Shown here: positions 28,477 through 37,877 of the stretch, one piece after another | Layout: each line of letters starts with the position of its first letter | Position numbering within the stretch: position 1 is the stretch's first letter | Source of the DNA: Yersinia proxima | GTDB taxonomy: Bacteria; Pseudomonadota; Gammaproteobacteria; Enterobacterales; Enterobacteriaceae | DNA length: 64,000 nucleotides | Assembly: GCF_902170785.1 (NCBI RefSeq) | Contig: NZ_CABHYG010000017.1 | Location: 496,001 to 560,000 of the forward strand | Reading direction: 5' to 3' | Made by a program: the position numbers and the translations under genes | The notes under the pieces: generated by a model | Databases searched by the model: none | Told to the model about the DNA's origin: nothing | The model's input: only the letters and a program-made list of their open reading frames with translations

Positions 28477-29382
28477 CTATCGGTGCCTTATCAGTTGATA
28501 TAATTGTTCCTCACACTTCTCCACAGCTAATTGCCCAGCAGCAATAGCTTCATCCGCACGATGAAAATCCAACATGGATATTTGTGGGCAATAAGGTTGA
28601 ATGAGAACATCTGGAGGATCGCCGGCCATACGATTACGTTTCAACCGATTTTCTAATACTTGAATTGATGTAGACATTATTTCCATGGCACTGGGCGCAT
28701 TTTTCGTCACGTTGTTAGAGGATAAACTCGCTATTCGAGCCCTTAAGCGCCCACGCCAACTATCCGGTATATCTGTAAACGTGTCCTCAAGAGGCGCTTG
28801 AGTAGAAAGAATATCTTGCTGAATAAGATGTGCGTCATGCTGTAAATCAACCGCAATAACCCTATCTGCACCCATTGCTCTGGCCAAAGAGATTGGAACC
28901 GGGTTAACTACTGCACCATCAACCAGCCAATATCCCCCGAACCATACGGGTGAAAATAACCCCGGCATACTGCATGATGCCCTAATCGCTTGCTTAATAT
29001 CGCCCTCAGTAAGCCATAACTCCCGCCCGGTAGTTAAATTTGTCACTACAGATCCGAAAGGTAATACACAATCGGCAATATCCTGTACTTCGATTATTTC
29101 GTTTACAGCATTAAAAACCCGTTCCCCACGTAATAATCCACTGCGCCGCCACGAAAAATCCATCAAGCGGATAACATCCCAGTACTTAAATGAACGCACC
29201 CAGCGCTCCATGGCATCCAGATGATCACTCGCGTAGGCGGCACCGACTAATGAGCCGACTGAGCATCCGGCAACAACATCAATTTCGACGTCCATTTTTT
29301 TCAGCGCATTAATGACGCCAATGTGGGCCCATCCTTTTGCAGCCCCAGCCCCCAGTGCCAGTCCAATTTTACTTTTTCTCAT
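28477..29382 (-). CDS. rssA: RssA patatin-like phospholipase family protein
   Basis: A 301-residue patatin-like protein with the oxyanion loop GAGAAKGWAHIG, the nucleophile GCSVGSLVGAAYASD (GxSxG) and the dyad Asp in DGAVVNPVP. It is predicted to be a lipid hydrolase, with no known substrate. It starts MRKSKIGLALGAGAAKG and is the size of E. coli RssA. It is upstream of rssB and probably cotranscribed, but the 101-bp gap allows a separate rssB promoter. Confidence 0.93.
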   Translation of the reverse strand: MRKSKIGLALGAGAAKGWAHIGVINALKKMDVEIDVVAGCSVGSLVGAAYASDHLDAMERWVRSFKYWDVIRLMDFSWRRSGLLRGERVFNAVNEIIEVQDIADCVLPFGSVVTNLTTGRELWLTEGDIKQAIRASCSMPGLFSPVWFGGYWLVDGAVVNPVPISLARAMGADRVIAVDLQHDAHLIQQDILSTQAPLEDTFTDIPDSWRGRLRARIASLSSNNVTKNAPSAMEIMSTSIQVLENRLKRNRMAGDPPDVLIQPYCPQISMLDFHRADEAIAAGQLAVEKCEEQLYQLIRHR

Positions 29383-29635
29383 TATGTTTCATCCATATAT
29401 AATCGGTTTGGCACTGCCTCTCATCTGTATAAATCAAATAAATGTAACGTCACATACCGACAATCAATATAGTTCACATCAATCTGACTGTAACTAAGGA
29501 GTAAAACGCCTATTTATTCTTTTACTTTGCAGCATTACAGATGAAACTATAGTGAATATTTTTCCTTCTGGTATTTTGATACAAATACTTTACATTTCCT
29601 GACTAAGATATAGGCATCGGATCAAAGGAGGTACT

Positions 29636-30103
29636 ATGAATATTGAAATATGCCAAGCCGACCTATTTATTCCTGAGCTTCTTACATTAATGACTCAATT
29701 AGATGCGTATCAATCCGCACTATACCCCGCTGAAAGTAATCAGGCAGAATCGCTCGAGAGTTTGGCTCAAATAGAAACATTCGTTTATGTTGCTAAATGT
29801 GAGGAAGATATTGTTTGATGCGCTATTCTGGCACTGCCCAAGACGCCCTACCCTGAAATTAAGCGCGTTTTTGTCAGCCCAGATTATCGAGGCCAAGGGG
29901 TTGCTCGACGACGAGTAGCCGCGTCACTCCAACAAGCTAATGCGTTAAATTTAAATGAAATTTATCTTGAAACGGGAGTTTATCAACTTGAAGCGATAAA
30001 ATTATATCAGCGATTAGGTTTTGAATTAATATCTCAATTTGGCCGCTATGAATATGACCCATTAAGTGTGTATATGATGAAATCACTAGATTCCAGCCAC
30101 TGA
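29636..30103 (+). pseudogene. GNAT N-acetyltransferase broken by one in-frame stop
   Basis: A GNAT-family acetyltransferase of 155 codons with a single in-frame TGA at 29816-29818 (codon 61). The frame continues without further stops: after the TGA come CAILALPKTPYPEIKRVFV, the acetyl-CoA loop RGQGVARRRV, then LYQRLGFELI, FGRYEYDPLS and VYMMKSL. Family members have Gly just before the CGA or CAI segment, so the TGA most likely arose from GGA by one base change. AAAGGAGG precedes the ATG. The downstream part is still conserved, so the mutation looks recent. Sequencing error or read-through cannot be excluded. Confidence 0.85.
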
Positions 30104-30187
30104 GCAAATGATGAGTAACATGCATAAAGTACATGCATCTAATTTAGGTCATTTGAGTTTTACTATTTTCAAAACAGCTGAAATGCA

Positions 30188-30213
30188 AAATAGCCGCCCT
30201 ATGGCAGCTATTT
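30188..30213. terminator. Hairpin after the GNAT pseudogene
   Basis: AAATAGC-C-GCC and GGC-A-GCTATTT form a stem with one internal mismatch (a wobble on the minus strand). On the minus strand it is followed by TTTT, so it could end a leftward transcript from the CRP region as well as the rightward GNAT transcript. Confidence 0.5.
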
Positions 30214-30400
30214 AGAATAAATATTCAGGATTATACAAATCAAAATACTAAATATTGTATAATAACAACAAATTCAGAATCAGATAATTACATATTATGC
30301 TGTTATTTTACATTCTGTTTCCGATGTATACAGAACCATCATCCGCAAACTGAATTCCATCCAGAATATTGTGAAGAATCACGGATTAATGGTGAAGTAA

Positions 30401-30472
30401 TTAACCGTTAATAGTGCCAAATGAGACGCTCATTTTTTCGAACATTGCGATAACTTTATTAATCAGTTTCAT
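30401..30472 (-). CDS. Candidate 23-residue small protein, AzuC-like
   Basis: A short frame, M-K-L-I-N-K-V-I-A-M-F-E then KMSVSFGTING, has a good CTGGAGCTAC ribosome site before its ATG. Two perfect CRP palindromes lie upstream. From memory, the E. coli small membrane-associated protein AzuC (28 residues) begins MKL, has MF at residues 10-11 and a T-F at 17-18; this ORF has MKL, MF at 10-11 and S-F at 17-18. AzuC is made from a CRP-controlled dual-function RNA. The resemblance is suggestive, not proof. The frame is an amphipathic, basic helix in appearance. Confidence 0.45.
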   Translation of the reverse strand: MKLINKVIAMFEKMSVSFGTING

Positions 30473-30502
30473 AGGTAGCTCCAGTAAATATCTTTATTTT
30501 TA

Positions 30503-30518
30503 TGTGATACACATCACA
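30503..30518. promoter_or_regulatory. Perfect CRP site, proximal
   Basis: TGTGATACACATCACA matches both CRP half-sites (TGTGA-N6-TCACA) without mismatch. It is centred about 38 bp upstream of the small ORF on the minus strand and about 230 bp upstream of ychJ. Confidence 0.7.
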
Positions 30519-30560
30519 GTTATAAAGTTACGCTGAAATGGAACGGCGGTCAAGTATTTT

Positions 30561-30576
30561 TGTGACGTCCATCACA
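30561..30576. promoter_or_regulatory. Perfect CRP site, distal
   Basis: TGTGACGTCCATCACA is a second perfect CRP palindrome, 58 bp from the first. On the minus strand a TTGACC at 30546-30551 follows it and could be a -35 box for leftward transcription. ychJ lies about 170 bp to the right. Confidence 0.7.
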
Positions 30577-30743
30577 AATCTTTTAGCTCAAACTTTTCTC
30601 TTGCATGGCTATCCACTTTGAACCTCAACACATGATTAGGTAAGATAGCTTTAGTATTCGCAAAAATTCGATTTTCCCAGCCCTGCTTGACGGCTTACAG
30701 GCAACGAGTCGTTATCACGGCATAGTAATTATCTGGAGAAATT

Positions 30744-31202
30744 TTGTCAGAACAGTGTCCTTGCGACAGCACACTTGAATATCAGAGGTGTTGTGAACCT
30801 TATATTCTGGGTACAGAAGTTGCGGCCACACCGGCCATATTGATGCGTTCCCGTTATAGTGCCTACGTGAAAAAGAATGTGGATTATCTCATTGCAACCT
30901 GGCACCCCGACTGCCACGCCGAAGAATGGCGCGATGGAATTATTCAAAGTTTCGGCAATACCACATGGCTGGGATTAACCGTTATTGCAGAAATGGCAGA
31001 AGATCATGAGGCCTTTGTTGAGTTCATTGCCCGCTTTAAAGATACAAACAGTCCTCAGGTTAGCGCGATGCATGAACGTTCCCGCTTCCTTCGTATAAAA
31101 GAACACTGGTACTATATTGACGGAATTCGACCATCTGTGGGTAGAAATGATACCTGCCCATGTGGGTCTGGAAAAAAATATAAGAAATGCTGCGGGCGCT
31201 AA
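30744..31202 (+). CDS. ychJ: YchJ SEC-C motif protein
   Basis: The 152-residue protein has a cysteine motif at each end: [13 protein letters not shown] near the start and [13 protein letters not shown] at the C-terminus, the latter a SEC-C zinc motif. The middle holds an NTF2-like domain (YHAEEW-type region, [19 protein letters not shown]). Function is unknown; zinc-dependent protein contacts are likely. The start is TTG at 30744, placed by homology and by GGAGAA four bases before it. It precedes purU, as in E. coli. Confidence 0.9.
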   Translation: MSEQCPCDSTLEYQRCCEPYILGTEVAATPAILMRSRYSAYVKKNVDYLIATWHPDCHAEEWRDGIIQSFGNTTWLGLTVIAEMAEDHEAFVEFIARFKDTNSPQVSAMHERSRFLRIKEHWYYIDGIRPSVGRNDTCPCGSGKKYKKCCGR

Positions 31203-31283
31203 CAGTAAAATCGTTCTCTTACTGACCGTACCATCGAACATTTACATAACATCAAGTCATGATAAGACAGGATTTACCACCTT

Positions 31284-32132
31284 ATGCCACACCAGAATAT
31301 ACAAAAGAAAGTGCTACGCACTATTTGCCCTGATGCCAAAGGCTTGATCGCAAAAATCACCAATATCTGCTACAAGCACCAACTGAATATCGTGCAAAAT
31401 AATGAATTCGTCGATCATCTGACTGGCCGTTTTTTCATGCGCACAGAGCTTGAGGGTATTTTTAACGATACCACCTTATTGGCTGATCTGGATGATGCCT
31501 TGCCTGAAGGGACTAACCGCGAATTACACACTGCCGGACGTCGTCGCATTGTTATTATGGTAACGAAAGAAGCGCATTGCCTTGGCGACTTATTGATGAA
31601 AAGCGCGTACGGCGGTCTGGATGTTGAAATCGCGGCTGTCATTGGCAACCACAATGAGCTGCAGAATTTAGTCGAACGCTTTGATATACCGTTCCATCTT
31701 ATTAGCCATGAAGGTTTAACTCGTGACCAACATGATCAGCGCCTGATTGAACAAATTGAACAATACCAACCAGATTATGTTGTATTGGCAAAATATATGC
31801 GCGTATTAACGCCAGCCTTTGTGCAACGTTTCCCATATCAGATTATTAATATCCACCACTCATTCTTGCCAGCATTTATCGGCGCGCGTCCTTATCACCA
31901 GGCTTACGAACGTGGGGTGAAAATCATTGGTGCTACAGCGCATTATGTCAATGACAGCCTGGATGAAGGCCCCATCATCATGCAGGATGTGATCCATGTT
32001 GATCATTCATATACCGCCGAAGATATGATGCGTGCCGGGCGAGACGTAGAAAAGAATGTGCTGAGCCGTGCGCTGTATCGTGTATTAGCACAGCGCGTTT
32101 TTGTTTACGGTAACCGTACTGTTATTCTGTAA
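31284..32132 (+). CDS. purU: Formyltetrahydrofolate deformylase PurU
   Basis: Hydrolyses 10-formyltetrahydrofolate to formate and tetrahydrofolate, balancing one-carbon units and supplying formate to PurT. The 282-residue protein has an N-terminal ACT domain (LRTICPDAKGLIAKITNICY), a site for Met/Gly control, and a C-terminal formyltransferase-type domain with INIHHSFLPAFIGARPYHQA, carrying the Asn-His of the active site, and DEGPIIMQDV. It matches E. coli PurU almost throughout. The tRNA-Tyr gene lies 170 bp downstream. Confidence 0.96.
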   Translation: MPHQNIQKKVLRTICPDAKGLIAKITNICYKHQLNIVQNNEFVDHLTGRFFMRTELEGIFNDTTLLADLDDALPEGTNRELHTAGRRRIVIMVTKEAHCLGDLLMKSAYGGLDVEIAAVIGNHNELQNLVERFDIPFHLISHEGLTRDQHDQRLIEQIEQYQPDYVVLAKYMRVLTPAFVQRFPYQIINIHHSFLPAFIGARPYHQAYERGVKIIGATAHYVNDSLDEGPIIMQDVIHVDHSYTAEDMMRAGRDVEKNVLSRALYRVLAQRVFVYGNRTVIL

Positions 32133-32219
32133 CCACACAATAAATCGATATTTTTTGCCGATATAACCATCGCCACGGACAAAAAAGCACCGAACAAATT
32201 ATTTTTTTCATTTCAAGTC

Positions 32220-32247
32220 TTTACAGGGGCGCTTCATTTGATATGAT
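32220..32247 (+). promoter_or_regulatory. tRNA-Tyr promoter
   Basis: TTTACA (32220-32225) and TATGAT (32242-32247) are 16 bp apart and are followed directly by GCGCCCCGC, the GC-rich discriminator typical of stringently controlled stable RNA promoters. Confidence 0.7.
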
Positions 32248-32304
32248 GCGCCCCGCTTACCAAGACACTGTTGTTAAGCAATATTGTTGAGTAAATAGGC
32301 CAGT

Positions 32305-32389
<85 letters not shown>

Positions 32390-32566
32390 TATCTCTATAA
32401 TCATCCCAACCTTCTGATAAGCCTTTCAAGCAAAATAAACCTCATTATCAGGAAGGTAAGAACCTTCGACCAAGGTTCGCGCCGAGCGCAGCGAGACAAC
32501 GACGTGCAGCGGCGGCCCGAAGGGTGAGGAACGAAGTGACGAATAATCCTTCCCCCACCACCATCT
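32390..32566 (+). repeat. rtT-like repeat: second copy of the tRNA-Tyr 3' end
   Basis: The last 20 bases through the CCA end (AATCCTTCCCCCACCACCAT, 32371-32390) recur at 32545-32564, a period of 174 bp. The region between holds one hairpin (32409-32457, stem near ACCTTC-TGATAA) and a GC-rich stretch with AAGGTTCG at 32471 that resembles the tRNA T-arm. E. coli tyrT has tandem rtT units of about 178 bp, each ending in the tRNA 3' end, so the organisation is alike. Confidence 0.6.
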
Positions 32567-32696
32567 CTACTCAGTCGCTCTTCTCCATCATATGTTCATG
32601 TGTAAAAATAAAATCCAATAAAAAAACCAAATCAACTTACTAAGAATCAATAGATAAAGACCAACGTTATCGATAGCAAATTAACGGCCGAGATTT

Positions 32697-33557
32697 TCAC
32701 ACCAGAGTATGTATATAATCAATTAACCTATTAAGTACACTTGAATGTGACCTTGATTTGTAGAAATATAATTTATTTTCATCTTGAAAGTTTGTTAAGT
32801 CTATAAAATCTAATTTTGAGTCACCATTAAAATTATCCATAATGGAGTCTGTGATACAGATATATCTGCCAGAATAGATGAAATTCAAACAACAAGCCAG
32901 GTTATCCACCTGCCTCACATTGACTTTACTATATTGTTTTTTAACACATTCCTCCAGATATTTGACAAATTTACTTCTATATAACATAGGATTACACAGC
33001 CAAATGTTATTATGAAGAATGTTTATAATATCAGGACTTTCATTAATTATGTCTTTTCTACCATAAATACCAAATCCACTGTCCGGAACTTCATTCAATA
33101 GTATAAATCTGTCACTGCTGACTTTTTCAGACGAAAGGATAAGTGAGTTTCCATCATAGTCTCCAATCTCATCAATATTTTCATAATGAAACTTTATTAT
33201 ATTAGCCTGGATATTGTTCTTCTCAGCCACTCTATATAAATTCGTCAACTTTTCACTTTTCCCCCAGTCGTAATAAATGTTGATGATATTGGAAACGTGA
33301 CCTGTGAGATGTTTTTTGGTGATTTCTTTTTCTTGTTGATATAAATCTTTTAGATCATTATATAAAACCTCGCCATCCCGCGTTAAACTCATGCCAAACT
33401 TTTCTCGTTTAAATAATTTTTTTCCTATTATGCTCTCAAAGTCTTTTATCGACTTCGCAACAGGCGGTGTAGTCCTGTTCATCACTCTTGCAGCCTTACT
33501 CAACGAACCATTCTCTACTACGGCCATAAAGGCCTCCAACTTACGAGATAGAAACAT
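32697..33557 (-). CDS. Orphan AT-rich LysR-type regulator
   Basis: The 286-residue protein has a LysR winged helix-turn-helix (residues 4-62: FLSRKLEAFMAVVENGSLSK, then AARVMNRTTPPVAKSIKDFE). The effector domain is short and very rich in Asn, Ile, Lys and Tyr, with weak similarity to typical LysR domains. Base composition is clearly more AT-rich than the genes on either side. It lies next to the tRNA-Tyr 3' repeat and at the break between two E. coli-like blocks, with no obvious target operon adjacent. I infer horizontal acquisition. Ligand and targets are unknown. Confidence 0.82.
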   Translation of the reverse strand: MFLSRKLEAFMAVVENGSLSKAARVMNRTTPPVAKSIKDFESIIGKKLFKREKFGMSLTRDGEVLYNDLKDLYQQEKEITKKHLTGHVSNIINIYYDWGKSEKLTNLYRVAEKNNIQANIIKFHYENIDEIGDYDGNSLILSSEKVSSDRFILLNEVPDSGFGIYGRKDIINESPDIINILHNNIWLCNPMLYRSKFVKYLEECVKKQYSKVNVRQVDNLACCLNFIYSGRYICITDSIMDNFNGDSKLDFIDLTNFQDENKLYFYKSRSHSSVLNRLIDYIHTLV

Positions 33558-34334
33558 AATTCACCAATCCTTTGCTTTGCGTCAAAAACTATCAGAAAAA
33601 AAGACAAGCATGCCTACGTATATAATGCCAACTGTAGATATTGTTTATATATGTAATGAAAAAAATACCAGTGAATTTAAAATAATTTAGAAATATATAA
33701 TAATAAGTTATTATCGCGTAGGCACTAACGACGTAAAGTTGCATGTTTTGCAATCAAAGTTTTGGCGATTTCGTGTATTACCGCCTTAACAGTGGAAATA
33801 TTTTTAACAGAGTTCGCAATGTAGATCTATGATATCAAATGACTATTTTTTATTCTTCTCGTGATAAAATCGGTTACCTCGTTCTAATAGAAAAAAATAA
33901 AAATGCCTGTAATATTTGTCACCAAAAAATTGAAGTGAGTTTCTGTTTATAAAGGATGACTTAAATCATTTGTACCAAGAGAGTAATCAAGACACACTAA
34001 TAGATATTTATAATGTTTCAATCACGAAAGATTGAAACTTATTTTCCTGTCAAAAAAAAACAGGATACTCTATAATTTATGGTTTTATGTTAAAGGCGAC
34101 ATTAAATATAGATAATACATCCAATACAACGTCTAATTAACAACCTATGACATCACGATAGCTCGTGATAAATATAAAAATATTCATATGTTATTTTGAG
34201 TTTTGTTGACAAACAATAATCCTTATTATCTATTTCCATTATGCTCTATTATTTATTCTTTTGTTGTACATTACATTTCCATTCGACATCTGCTAATATT
34301 CGACATCATTTCTAGCGAATATACGGTGCTGACC
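33558..34334. other. AT-rich empty region with inverted repeats
   Basis: About 780 bp without a credible gene, continuing the AT-rich island. GTTTCAATC (34015-34023) and GATTGAAAC (34030-34038) form a perfect hairpin followed by TTATTTT. TCCTGT/ACAGGA flank an A-run (34045-34065), and ATCACGA/TCGTGAT (34152-34169) form a third. It would hold the LysR promoter on the left and that of xthA on the right. Confidence 0.45.
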
Positions 34335-35141
34335 ATGAAGTTTGTCTCTTTTAATATCAATGGCCTACGTGCTCGACCTCATCAGTTGGCTGCAATAATC
34401 GAACAACATCAACCGGATGTTATCGGGCTTCAAGAAACAAAAGTCCATGATGATATGTTCCCGCTTGAAGAGGTCAGTCAGCATGGTTATCACGTCTTTT
34501 ATCATGGGCAGAAAGGGCATTATGGTGTTGCACTACTAACCAAGAATGAACCTTTAGCGGTTCGTCGCGGCTTCCCCACAGATGAAGAAGATGCGCAGCG
34601 CCGTATTATCATGGCCGATATTGCCACGCCACAAGGCCCTTTAACGGTCATTAATGGTTATTTCCCTCAAGGAGAAAGCCGCGACCATCCCATTAAGTTT
34701 CCCGCCAAAGAACGTTTTTATGCTGACTTACAGCAGTATTTAGAGCAGCAACTTTCAGCTGATGCTCAGGTGCTAATTATGGGCGATTTAAATATCAGCC
34801 CAACCGACCTCGATATTGGTATTGGCGAAGATAGCCGTAAGCGCTGGCTGCGTACCGGTAAATGCTCATTCTTGCCTGAAGAACGCGCATGGTTAGAGCG
34901 CCTGCAAAATTGGGGATTGGTAGATACATTCCGTGCAGCAAACCCGGATTGTAATGACCAATTTTCATGGTTTGACTACCGTTCGCGTGGTTTTGACGAG
35001 AATAGAGGCTTGCGCATAGATTTATTACTGGCAAGCCAACCTCTGGCCGCGCGCTGTATTGCTACTGGTATCGATTACGATATTAGAAGTATGGAAAAAC
35101 CCTCGGATCACGCCCCGGTCTGGTCTGAATTCGCACTCTAA
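34335..35141 (+). CDS. xthA: Exonuclease III
   Basis: Major AP endonuclease and 3'-phosphodiesterase of base excision repair. From ATG 34335 the protein is 268 residues, the E. coli length; the frame is open for 44 further codons upstream, but these encode no homology. It has the Mg-binding Glu in [10 protein letters not shown], the Asp-Asn pair in [14 protein letters not shown], and the SDHAPVW catalytic His near the C-terminus. It opens block B of E. coli-like gene order. Confidence 0.95.
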   Translation: MKFVSFNINGLRARPHQLAAIIEQHQPDVIGLQETKVHDDMFPLEEVSQHGYHVFYHGQKGHYGVALLTKNEPLAVRRGFPTDEEDAQRRIIMADIATPQGPLTVINGYFPQGESRDHPIKFPAKERFYADLQQYLEQQLSADAQVLIMGDLNISPTDLDIGIGEDSRKRWLRTGKCSFLPEERAWLERLQNWGLVDTFRAANPDCNDQFSWFDYRSRGFDENRGLRIDLLLASQPLAARCIATGIDYDIRSMEKPSDHAPVWSEFAL

Positions 35142-35227
35142 TCATATTTTAGCTTGCGGCCGCCCTATTTACCTATAGGGCAACTTTTTGACACTACAAA
35201 TAAACGTTGTAATCGGGCAAATAGAAA

Positions 35228-35614
35228 ATGATTGATGTCGTTGCGGCAATAATAGAGAGAGATGGTAAGATTTTATTGGCGCAGCGGGATCCACATCGCG
35301 ATCAGGCCGGTTTGTGGGAGTTCCCTGGGGGCAAAGTCGAAGCTGGAGAGAGTCAACCGCAAGCATTGATGCGCGAACTTGCCGAAGAATTAAATATTGA
35401 CGCAATAATAGGTCGATATATTGCCACCAATCAATGGGACTCGCAGCAACGTATCATCCGATTGCATGCCTGGCATATTGAAAACTTCATTGGTGAGCCA
35501 GTATTACATTGTCACTCGGCTCTGGCATGGTTAACGCCAGAGGATGCTTACCACTATCCTCTGGCTCCCGCTGACATCCCGTTATTAGATGCTTTTATCG
35601 AACAAAAACGTTAA
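35228..35614 (+). CDS. nudG: NudG, CTP/oxidised-nucleotide Nudix pyrophosphohydrolase
   Basis: A 128-residue MutT-like Nudix hydrolase. The Nudix box is GGKVEAGESQPQALMRELAE followed by EL (Gx5Ex7REUxEExGU pattern with Asn-Ile in place of the last Gly-U). E. coli NudG prefers 5-methyl-dCTP, CTP and 2-OH-dATP, removing damaged nucleotides. It follows xthA, giving a small DNA-sanitation pair, and is convergent with ynjH only 4 bp away. MutT itself is a close relative, but the xthA/ynjH/topB synteny favours NudG. Confidence 0.85.
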   Translation: MIDVVAAIIERDGKILLAQRDPHRDQAGLWEFPGGKVEAGESQPQALMRELAEELNIDAIIGRYIATNQWDSQQRIIRLHAWHIENFIGEPVLHCHSALAWLTPEDAYHYPLAPADIPLLDAFIEQKR

Positions 35615-35618
35615 TCGA

Positions 35619-35909
35619 TTATCGGGTTAATCTTTTCCAGATAAGTGGATTAGTTCCAACTACGTTGGGATCACGCACACATTGCAAAACTTCACCTTCA
35701 ACTCGTAATACGGCACCTTCCGAGTAATTTTGATTTTGGTAAATACAACAGCGTGTGCAGGAATTATTGTTGGTATTGCGATTTGATGAGTTATTCCACA
35801 CCTCGGGAGGTAAAGGAACGACAACATCAACATTATTCCGATTTGCCAAAACCTGACCGGAAATAAGTGTGGCAAAACCAATACATCCCAGCATTACCCA
35901 TGTTCTCAT
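35619..35909 (-). CDS. ynjH: YnjH periplasmic protein (DUF1496)
   Basis: A 96-residue exported protein with signal peptide [21 protein letters not shown] and an Asn-rich segment followed by [20 protein letters not shown], the DUF1496 signature with Cys and Tyr. Function is unknown. It overlaps topB by 4 bp (ATGA), so it is translationally coupled to topoisomerase III, as in E. coli. Confidence 0.87.
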   Translation of the reverse strand: MRTWVMLGCIGFATLISGQVLANRNNVDVVVPLPPEVWNNSSNRNTNNNSCTRCCIYQNQNYSEGAVLRVEGEVLQCVRDPNVVGTNPLIWKRLTR

Positions 35910-37834
35910 GACTTATTCTCCTTGGTTTTGGATGGTGTTTTCTTGCGCTTCTTTATCGCCCCAGTCGGGGCTGTTGGCAACCCGCGAAAAACCTGAGGTG
36001 AACGATTTTGTTTTGCCTGATTAATTAAATCCTGCAATGTGGCCACCAGCGGTTGCATAAAATCCTGATAGCGACAGTTTTTCTCACTGATTTGTGTCAG
36101 TGTTGATTCCCAGTGCGCCGTCATATCAGGTCGCGCTGCGATATCCGGTAGTGCATGAATCAATGCTCTTCCCGCCGGACTGGCATGAATGTAACGGCCT
36201 TTTTTATACAAAAAAGTCCGTTTAAACAATAACTCAATAATACCGGCTCGTGTTGCTTCGGTCCCCAAACCATCGGTTGCACGTAGCACTTTCTTCAGTT
36301 CTTTATCTTGCACAAAACGTGCAATACCCGTCATGGCTGATAATAAACTCGCATCGGTAAATGGCCGGGGCGGTTGAGTCTGACGCTCCACAACCTCACC
36401 ACGCTCACACAACAATTCTGCCCCCTTCTCAACCACAGGCAGTGGTGCGCCTTCATTCTCTTCATCCCGCTCTTTACTACCGAGCAAGGTGCGCCAACCC
36501 GCTTCGGCCAGAAAACGGGCTTTAGCGATAAACTTACCCCCTGCAATATCCAGCTCAATAACACATTTACGGAACTGCGCGTCAGGACAAAATTGCATCA
36601 GATATTGCTGCGCGACTAATCGATAAACTTTGCTCTCATCGGCTGTCAGATTCACTTTACTGGCCCGTGCCGTCGGAATAATGGCGTGGTGGGCATCGAC
36701 TTTTTTATCATCCCAACAGCGGTTGCTCCTATCACTGTCCATCACATCCAGCGGCAAAAGATCGGCCTGATGGATACTAATGGCATTGAGTACCGAATGA
36801 CGCCCGGCGAAATGCTCTTCTGGTAGATATCGGCAATCCGAACGCGGATACGTAATCAATTTGTGCGTTTCATACAATCGTTGGCAAATATCCAGCACTT
36901 GCTGTGCACTTAATCCGAACCGTTTTGCGGCCTCAATCTGCAAGGTAGAAAGAGAGAACGGCAAAGGAGCAGTTTCTGATTCCCGTTTATCATTATAGGA
37001 GGTGACAAAAGCAGGTTGACCCGTGATACGGTTTACAACATGTTCTGCCAATGGGCGATGCAACAAACGCCCCTCTTCATCTTGATAGGATTCACAAGAA
37101 TCACTCGGCTGCCATAGTGCGATAAAGCGCTCGTCGGCAGGCGTGACGATATGAGCCTTAACTTCAAAAAAATCTTTGGCAACAAAATCTTCTATTTCTT
37201 CATCACGGCGTACTACCAGCCCTAATACGGGGGTTTGTACGCGGCCGACGGACAACACACCATCATAGCCAGCATTACGCCCAAGAATGGTATAGGCACG
37301 AGTCATATTGATGCCATACAGCCAGTCGGCTCTGGCTCGCGCCAGTGCAGAAACACATAGCGGGATAAATTCTCGGTTATAGCGCAACCGCTCCACGGCG
37401 CGCTCAACCGCTTGCGGGTTTAAGTCATTAATCAAACAACGCCGCACATTTTGCCGTTTCTCTGCCGCCAAATCGAGGTAATCCAATACCTCGTCAACCA
37501 AAAGTTGCCCTTCACGATCAGGGTCTCCTGCATGAATAACTTCATCAGCTTGTTGTAACAACTGTTTGATAACATTTAATTGTTTACTGACTGAAGGACG
37601 AGGTTGTAACTGCCATTTTTCAGGAATTATCGGTAAATCGGCCAATGACCAACGCGCATAGCGGCTATCGTAAGCATCAGGTTGAGCTTGTTCCAACAAG
37701 TGGCCCACACACCAGGTCACCATGTTGTCACTACCACAGGCGATGAATCCATCACCCCGGCGATGCGGCTTTGGCAAGATATCGGCTATCGCCCGTGCCA
37801 GGCTCGGTTTTTCGGCAATAAAAAGTCGCATCAT
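35906..37834 (-). CDS. topB: DNA topoisomerase III
   Basis: Type IA topoisomerase that decatenates DNA through single-strand passage. The 642-residue protein has an N-terminal Toprim domain ([19 protein letters not shown] and the metal-binding [19 protein letters not shown]). Its catalytic Tyr lies in [13 protein letters not shown] (near residue 330). The C-terminal tail is basic ([13 protein letters not shown]). E. coli TopB is 653 residues. Two adjacent ATG codons (37834 and 37831) can start it. It lies 43 bp after selD and overlaps ynjH. Confidence 0.95.
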   Translation of the reverse strand: MMRLFIAEKPSLARAIADILPKPHRRGDGFIACGSDNMVTWCVGHLLEQAQPDAYDSRYARWSLADLPIIPEKWQLQPRPSVSKQLNVIKQLLQQADEVIHAGDPDREGQLLVDEVLDYLDLAAEKRQNVRRCLINDLNPQAVERAVERLRYNREFIPLCVSALARARADWLYGINMTRAYTILGRNAGYDGVLSVGRVQTPVLGLVVRRDEEIEDFVAKDFFEVKAHIVTPADERFIALWQPSDSCESYQDEEGRLLHRPLAEHVVNRITGQPAFVTSYNDKRESETAPLPFSLSTLQIEAAKRFGLSAQQVLDICQRLYETHKLITYPRSDCRYLPEEHFAGRHSVLNAISIHQADLLPLDVMDSDRSNRCWDDKKVDAHHAIIPTARASKVNLTADESKVYRLVAQQYLMQFCPDAQFRKCVIELDIAGGKFIAKARFLAEAGWRTLLGSKERDEENEGAPLPVVEKGAELLCERGEVVERQTQPPRPFTDASLLSAMTGIARFVQDKELKKVLRATDGLGTEATRAGIIELLFKRTFLYKKGRYIHASPAGRALIHALPDIAARPDMTAHWESTLTQISEKNCRYQDFMQPLVATLQDLINQAKQNRSPQVFRGLPTAPTGAIKKRKKTPSKTKENKS

Positions 37835-37877
37835 TCACCGCGCTGACACATCAAATAAAAAGACAGCAAAGAAAAGG

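Noticed and set aside
29816-29818. TGA in the GNAT gene as a selenocysteine codon
   Set aside because: The position is a conserved Gly in the family, not Cys, and GNAT enzymes are not selenoproteins; I saw no clear SECIS hairpin after it.
32471-32544. GC-rich stretch after tRNA-Tyr as a second tRNA
   Set aside because: It contains a T-arm-like AAGGTTCG and later the tRNA 3' end, but no D-arm, anticodon arm or acceptor 5' half.
34015-34038. GTTTCAATC...GATTGAAAC as a CRISPR repeat
   Set aside because: The ends resemble some CRISPR repeats, but it occurs once, with no spacer array and no cas gene.
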